This document shows positions 59,397 to 64,000 of a stretch of 64,000 nucleotides of DNA, piece by piece. This DNA comes from Mucilaginibacter yixingensis. GTDB taxonomy: Bacteria; Bacteroidota; Bacteroidia; Sphingobacteriales; Sphingobacteriaceae. The position numbers were made by a program, and so were the translations under genes. Every line of letters begins with the position of its first letter. Positions within the stretch are counted from its first letter, which is position 1. The notes under the pieces are model-generated. The model was not told the origin of the DNA and ran no database searches. It saw nothing but the letters and a program-made list of their open reading frames with translations. Location: NCBI RefSeq assembly GCF_041080815.1, contig NZ_CP160205.1, positions 3,286,001 through 3,350,000 of the forward strand. The letters are read 5' to 3'.

Positions 59397-62300
59397 TTAA
59401 AGCTTGTTGGTAAGGTCTATCTGGTCAAAGCTAATAATTTCAATGGGCGCACTTAAGCCGGATGATAATAATTTGGATGTTTTATCAATTACTGGAATGG
59501 CGGCCGGATCATTCACCGCCTGTAAGGTTGAGGTGGTAAAGACGTTTTTATCTCCTCGCGGTTGGACAAAATCGCCAATAATGCGGTTTCTCCATGGATT
59601 CACGGCCCTGATCACCAGTGTATTTTTTCCGGGATGCACCAGTGCTGTAATATTTAGCGGGAAATTGGGTTCCCAGATATCACCAACAGATCTGTCGTTA
59701 CATGTGATACCTGCCGCCGCACCGAAACGCGGGATCTTCAACTGAATGATCTTACCATTCCCGAAAAACGATTCAGGCAGATCAACATCGATTGTATAAC
59801 GGGCGACGCCTGAATAATACTTGATTGCCGCATCTGTGGCATCGGTAAACGAGTGAAGTTTCATGTCCGTTACTTTCACATCAGGTTCACTCTCTAACTT
59901 AATGTCGGCAGCGGTGTCAAGGCTGATGCGTTGGGCCGCTCTCAGACTGATATCGATCGATTTTTCCTGGCTGGTCACCATGCGATAGACACCACCTTTC
60001 GGATTGCTGATGGTTAACTGACCGGCTGAATTGATGCTTGCCGACGGCATCGGCACCACCTGATTATCTGCCGACGGGAACAACGTGTGCCCTGCCTGAT
60101 CTTGAATGGTCTGAATATGCGCCTTGTCTCCCGCCCCTGCTTCAAACACATAAAACAGCGATTGTTTTGGCCGCAAGGTAACCGGCAGCCATGTGGTACC
60201 GCTTTGTTGCGTATAAATTCCGGGATTAGTAACCTCGCCGGTCTCGGCATCCCAGCTGGACGGCGTTTTATCGCCAACTACAAAACCGGCTTCAAAGCTG
60301 ACCGGTTTGAAATTATCAGTGTTGGTCAACTCATAAATTTCTGTTGTACCCGCCCGTTTGTGGAGCGTAAGCAATCCGTTTTGGCCGATGCCTTTTAATT
60401 GGACGTCTGGCACAATACCGCTGCTCTTAAGCGCATCAAGCGGATAAAAATGACCTTTGCCATAGTCTTTGTCAAAAATACTATCGGCTAGCGTGGTTAA
60501 CTTTTGATCGTTAACCGCCTTGTCTTTAAGGGTGAAGGTGGTTTGCGGTTTCCGTCCATAAACAGTAGCACCTTGCTCTACCAGTTGAGCTATCCTTTCA
60601 AGCGTCCGCAGATCTAATTTTTCATCAGGCAGAATCAGGAAAACAAATGATGATTGGTTATCCAGCCATAGCTTGCCATCTTTAACGGAAAGATGGTTAA
60701 GCAGGATATCCCAATTGCAATAGTTATAAGTAATGGCCTCTGACAGTAGATTACTCGCTGGCCTGAACTGATCAAACGGCATTTCATCACCCTGATAGAT
60801 CAGCACCTGCGGAGTAGCATCGCTATGCTGCAGCAAATATTGCATGCGGGCTTGTTCTTTAAAATAACTGCCTGCAAATGGCCACCAGGTATTATGACGG
60901 TTAAACGTCAGGCCATAAACGCCAAGGGTTAAGCCTGGCTTGCGCTCATTGGGCTGATGTACATAGCTGTGGAGGAACACCTGATTTACCCCTTGTGCAA
61001 AAACATTATCGCCATAGAGTTTAATATCCCACGGCGAATCGCTATACAGCGCTAAGCCGGTGTAAGACTCGGCACCAAGCACCGGTTTATGGTACAGGAA
61101 AGCCGCATGACTAACCAGGTTATGATTCATGACGCCAGACGGCACATATACATACGGGGTATCAACGGCGTTCCAGCGTGCCCAGAACTCCGTCATCGGC
61201 ACATCGAAATATTTGTAGGCTTTCAGGATATCCAGCGGTGGATAGATCACGCCGCCGTAGATGCCCTCGCCATAAAACTTCATGCCGCTGCGGTGGCAGA
61301 GATCGGCCAGGTGTTTAAAGTAATACTCGCCAATCAGATCTGCAATAGTGCTGCGGTAATCATGCAGGAAGGCTTCTGATGATGGAACATCTTTTACAAC
61401 CTCGCCACACAACACCGGCAGGTATGGAATCATGCTGTAGCCCCGGCGTTTTTCAAACTCGTGTTCAAAATTATCGGTCCAGTTTTGCAGCATGCACTCC
61501 CAGCTATCAACCAGGAAGTATTCAAAGGTTTTACCGGCATCACTGCCTGCTTCTTTAATCAGTTTTTCGGGGAAACTATGGTAATGCAGGTTGAGCGCCG
61601 TGGTATCCATTTTATCGCACTCCAAACCCTCCCCCTCTTTTGATGCCGGGTGATTGGTACGCCCCGTAGTAGTAAAGCCAAAGCGCAGGATTGTCCAATT
61701 GCCAGCCGGGGCTTTCCATTTTAAAATCCCATTCTGCACTTTGTCGGTAACGTCAATTACATCGCCTACCGGTTCAGCTTTAGGCATCCCTGGCACGTCT
61801 TCATAAAACTGTTGCAAACGCTGGCCCTCTGAGGTTACTGTTTTTGTGAGCAGATGACCAATAGCGGGATGATAATCGCCTACCTCATCCTTGCCCAGCA
61901 GGGCAACATCGCCTATCTCTATTGTTTTGGGTTGAGGTTTATCTTTAGGCAATTCCAATCTATAAACGGCGGCCGTAGTGCGCGGAATCGATATCGAGAA
62001 TACTTCATTGTTAACAGGCACATCTATAACGGCAATTTGGTGCAAGTCGTTCTCATTATTGCCGGCTAATAGGTTAAAATGTGCCACATCTTTAGCGGCG
62101 GAGGTTCTGATACGGTTAGTGGCAATTTCTATCTTTTCTGCGGTGAAAGCTTTGCCGAAAGTCAGATCAATTATGGTGCCTGGTTTACATTCCATTACAC
62201 TTACCGGGCTACCGTCTGTCACGGTATCGCCAATAGCAACGCCATTAAGTTTGGTTGAAGGATGGGCCAGGTCAAAAGAATTTGCCCCTGCAGATTGGTA

Positions 62301-62819
62301 GGCCAGTATGCGGTCATCCTTATAAAAGTTTTGTAAGCCAACCGGCTCATTCAGCTTAACAGTAACATGCCTGCCACCATTAATAAACGTTTTGCGCCAG
62401 ATGTACTGTTTCATGGAGTTCTCAGGCTTGAGCCAGGGGCCACCACTTTCGCTCCAGCCATCGCAGTTTGACGTGCCGATGGTCATGCCCAAACGTTTAG
62501 CTTCTGCAATGGCAAAACGAAACATCTCATACCATTCTGGCGAGCCGAATTTAACCTGAGGATTGCCCTCCAGATTTTTCAAACGGTCTATATTGAGGAT
62601 AGTTGCGCTATGGATCCCCTGGGCGTTCATCGCCTCCAAATCTTTAGTGATGCCGTCTTTGGTGATGTAGCCGCTCATCCAATGCCACCAGGCATTGATC
62701 TTATTGGTATCTGGAGGCGTTGAAAATGAGCCCCTGCTCAATGGCGATTGTGCTTGGGCAAAAGAAATACAGCCTGCCGATAACAGCAGGGCATAGCCCA
62801 GGATAAGCTTCTTTAGCAT
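59397..62819 (-). CDS. GH106-like alpha-L-rhamnosidase
   Basis: An 1140-residue protein with signal peptide (LLLSAGCISFAQAQ). The N-terminal NKINAWWHWMSGYITKDGIT with DLEAMNAQGIHSATILNID is typical of GH106 (Glyco_hydro_106). Later parts FYGEGIYGGVIYPPLDI and VFLHSYVHQPNERKP belong to the large barrel, and the C-terminal third forms beta-sandwich domains ending VRAVNPWRNRIIGDF. GH106 enzymes release rhamnose from rhamnogalacturonan and related glycans. With GH43 and GH35 neighbours this fits pectin side-chain breakdown. Confidence 0.9.
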   Translation of the reverse strand: MLKKLILGYALLLSAGCISFAQAQSPLSRGSFSTPPDTNKINAWWHWMSGYITKDGITKDLEAMNAQGIHSATILNIDRLKNLEGNPQVKFGSPEWYEMFRFAIAEAKRLGMTIGTSNCDGWSESGGPWLKPENSMKQYIWRKTFINGGRHVTVKLNEPVGLQNFYKDDRILAYQSAGANSFDLAHPSTKLNGVAIGDTVTDGSPVSVMECKPGTIIDLTFGKAFTAEKIEIATNRIRTSAAKDVAHFNLLAGNNENDLHQIAVIDVPVNNEVFSISIPRTTAAVYRLELPKDKPQPKTIEIGDVALLGKDEVGDYHPAIGHLLTKTVTSEGQRLQQFYEDVPGMPKAEPVGDVIDVTDKVQNGILKWKAPAGNWTILRFGFTTTGRTNHPASKEGEGLECDKMDTTALNLHYHSFPEKLIKEAGSDAGKTFEYFLVDSWECMLQNWTDNFEHEFEKRRGYSMIPYLPVLCGEVVKDVPSSEAFLHDYRSTIADLIGEYYFKHLADLCHRSGMKFYGEGIYGGVIYPPLDILKAYKYFDVPMTEFWARWNAVDTPYVYVPSGVMNHNLVSHAAFLYHKPVLGAESYTGLALYSDSPWDIKLYGDNVFAQGVNQVFLHSYVHQPNERKPGLTLGVYGLTFNRHNTWWPFAGSYFKEQARMQYLLQHSDATPQVLIYQGDEMPFDQFRPASNLLSEAITYNYCNWDILLNHLSVKDGKLWLDNQSSFVFLILPDEKLDLRTLERIAQLVEQGATVYGRKPQTTFTLKDKAVNDQKLTTLADSIFDKDYGKGHFYPLDALKSSGIVPDVQLKGIGQNGLLTLHKRAGTTEIYELTNTDNFKPVSFEAGFVVGDKTPSSWDAETGEVTNPGIYTQQSGTTWLPVTLRPKQSLFYVFEAGAGDKAHIQTIQDQAGHTLFPSADNQVVPMPSASINSAGQLTISNPKGGVYRMVTSQEKSIDISLRAAQRISLDTAADIKLESEPDVKVTDMKLHSFTDATDAAIKYYSGVARYTIDVDLPESFFGNGKIIQLKIPRFGAAAGITCNDRSVGDIWEPNFPLNITALVHPGKNTLVIRAVNPWRNRIIGDFVQPRGDKNVFTTSTLQAVNDPAAIPVIDKTSKLLSSGLSAPIEIISFDQIDLTNKL

Positions 62820-62972
62820 GTTGGTTTTATTGGTTCCGAAGTATGAATATACATGGTATTAATCTGCCGTCATAGTGTGTACCACAAACATTTTACAAAC
62901 CATCGGGCTAAAAACCCTCCTGTTACAACGCCAACCTATATCGCAAGCAAAACATCATCAATAAAGCCCAAC

Positions 62973-63011
62973 AAAAAAGGGGGACAACCGGTTAAGATTG
63001 TTCCCCTTTTT
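62973..63011 (-). terminator. Terminator behind GH35, with CAACCxxTTAAG loop
   Basis: AAAAAGGGG-GACAA pairs with TTGTTCCCCTTTTT (one G-U) around CCGGTTAAGA. It lies 30 bases behind the GH35 stop, with A- and T-tracts on both sides. It resembles the one at 21589-21624. Confidence 0.8.
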
Positions 63012-63040
63012 GCTATTAACGCGCTTAGCCCTGCCGAAAT

Positions 63041-64000
63041 TTAATTAGTCTGCAGCTTATCCAGAATCGGTCGCTTCACTCCCGACACTGTGGTTTGACC
63101 CGTTTTCAGCTGCTCAAATATTTCTATCGTGTTAATACCTTTTTTCAACCACTCTGCCGGCAGGTAAACGGTTTGCTGCGGACCAATTTTCCAGTAACGA
63201 CCCAGGTTATGGCCATTTACCCAAACCACGCCTTTGCCCCATGTGGATAGATCCAGGTAGGTATCGGCTACCGTTTGCAGGTTAAATGTCCCTTTGCGCA
63301 TCACCGGCGCATTGCCTTTATAAACGGCAGATTGATATTTAATACCATCCAGCGTTTTAAATGGAAGGCTAAACATGTTCCAACCGGTTAATGCTGCGCC
63401 ATTAAACAATACAGCCTCTGTAATGCCTTTTTTGTTTTGCAGCATGTATTTGCCAAAATTGATCCGGCCCAGGTTTTCTACCAGAATATCAAGCGTTACC
63501 TTGCCCGCAGGGAGGGTGATTTGCATGCTATCCTGCTTGGTCCGTCTGTCAAGCGTACCAACTGCACGTCCATTAACCATTACCACGGCATAATCGCGCA
63601 GTTCTTTCAGCTTCAGCATACCGCTTTTGCCTCCGGTAAGGGTGGTGCGGTAAAGCACGAAGCCGTAATCCTGATGGAGGGCTTCAAACGTAAGCGGCGT
63701 ATCGTTTGCTACGGCCGCAAGCAACAAGCCGCTTAACGGTGCATATTGGTTAAGTTTAATATCAGCGATGGCGATGGACGGTTTTGCGGCAGGCACCTCC
63801 GGCAATTTTACGCCTTGCGGCAGATGCTTTTTGATGACGTTACGGAAAGCGATGAATTTTGGCGTAGGATTGCCTGCCTCGTCCAGCGGCGCATCATAGT
63901 CATAACTGCTAATCTGCGGCTCATATGGCGTGGTATCTTTAAAATTAGCCCCGTTCATAAAACCGCGTGTTGTGCCACCATGAAACATGTACATGTTGAT
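63041..64000 (-). CDS. GH35 beta-galactosidase, C-terminal part (5' end cut by window)
   Basis: The frame is open to the window edge; 319 residues are visible. It begins inside the catalytic barrel at INMYMFHGGTTRGFMNGAN, the segment shared by GH35 beta-galactosidases, followed by SSYDYDAPLDEAGNPTPKF. The rest is the C-terminal jelly-roll region (VWVNGHNLGRYWKIGPQQTV, LKKGINTIEIFEQL). The catalytic Glu residues lie upstream of the window or are not visible. It would remove terminal beta-galactose. It is transcribed towards GH106 but ends at a terminator 222 bases before it. Confidence 0.92.
   Translation of the reverse strand: MNMYMFHGGTTRGFMNGANFKDTTPYEPQISSYDYDAPLDEAGNPTPKFIAFRNVIKKHLPQGVKLPEVPAAKPSIAIADIKLNQYAPLSGLLLAAVANDTPLTFEALHQDYGFVLYRTTLTGGKSGMLKLKELRDYAVVMVNGRAVGTLDRRTKQDSMQITLPAGKVTLDILVENLGRINFGKYMLQNKKGITEAVLFNGAALTGWNMFSLPFKTLDGIKYQSAVYKGNAPVMRKGTFNLQTVADTYLDLSTWGKGVVWVNGHNLGRYWKIGPQQTVYLPAEWLKKGINTIEIFEQLKTGQTTVSGVKRPILDKLQTN

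Noticed and set aside
1..64000. tRNA or rRNA genes, CRISPR arrays, insertion sequences, prophage genes
   Set aside because: None could be recognised on either strand; repeats found are short palindromic elements without transposase.

Overview
The window comes from a free-living member of the Bacteroidota. The evidence is four SusC/SusD outer-membrane pairs, an ECF sigma/FecR pair, a membrane-bound SusR-type regulator, and promoter boxes of the TAnnTTTG kind. Gene content and the style of the intergenic repeats suggest Sphingobacteriaceae (Mucilaginibacter or Pedobacter-like). That placement is inference; there is no rRNA or other marker in the window. Both ends cut through genes.

Layout. (1) 1-2.6 kb: a truncated flavin monooxygenase, a small methyltransferase, a small unknown protein and a secreted Lys/Ala-rich repeat protein. 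(2) 2.6-18.4 kb, minus strand: a complete starch/maltodextrin (sus-type) locus. It reads SusR-like regulator, SusC, SusD, SusE, GH31 alpha-glucosidase, SusA-like GH13, MFS sugar importer and a lipoprotein GH13. A strong hairpin separates the binding proteins from the enzymes. (3) 18.5-21.6 kb: DUF302 protein, alpha/beta hydrolase, DyP peroxidase and DUF1003 protein. (4) 21.6-32.3 kb, minus strand: a sulfatase locus. Going downstream from its promoter it holds a 32-codon ORF ending in four Cys codons, two one-helix membrane proteins, a fatty-acid-hydroxylase/sterol-desaturase family protein, a lipoprotein formylglycine-generating enzyme (FGE), SusC, SusD, an arylsulfatase, and a rhodanese-thioredoxin fusion. 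(5) 32.3-46.3 kb: a CehA/McbA-type PHP metallohydrolase, divergent from ECF sigma, FecR, two tandem SusC/SusD pairs and a PI-PLC-like phosphodiesterase, perhaps for phosphate esters. (6) 46.4-53.8 kb, minus strand: a fadN-fadA-fadE type beta-oxidation operon plus an acyl-CoA ligase. (7) 53.9-64 kb, minus strand: an AraC regulator, a polytopic patatin-like protein, GH43, GH106 and a truncated GH35, pointing to pectin/rhamnogalacturonan side-chain breakdown.

The most interesting item is region 4. A poly-cysteine mini-ORF at 31973-32071 lies between a candidate promoter/operator and an operon encoding uptake, sulfate-ester cleavage and the enzyme that activates the sulfatase. This is what a cysteine-sensing attenuator of a sulfur-scavenging operon would look like. 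The exported FGE, the rhodanese domain lacking its catalytic Cys, and the small membrane proteins make the locus unusual in further ways. No rRNA, tRNA, CRISPR array or insertion sequence was recognised.
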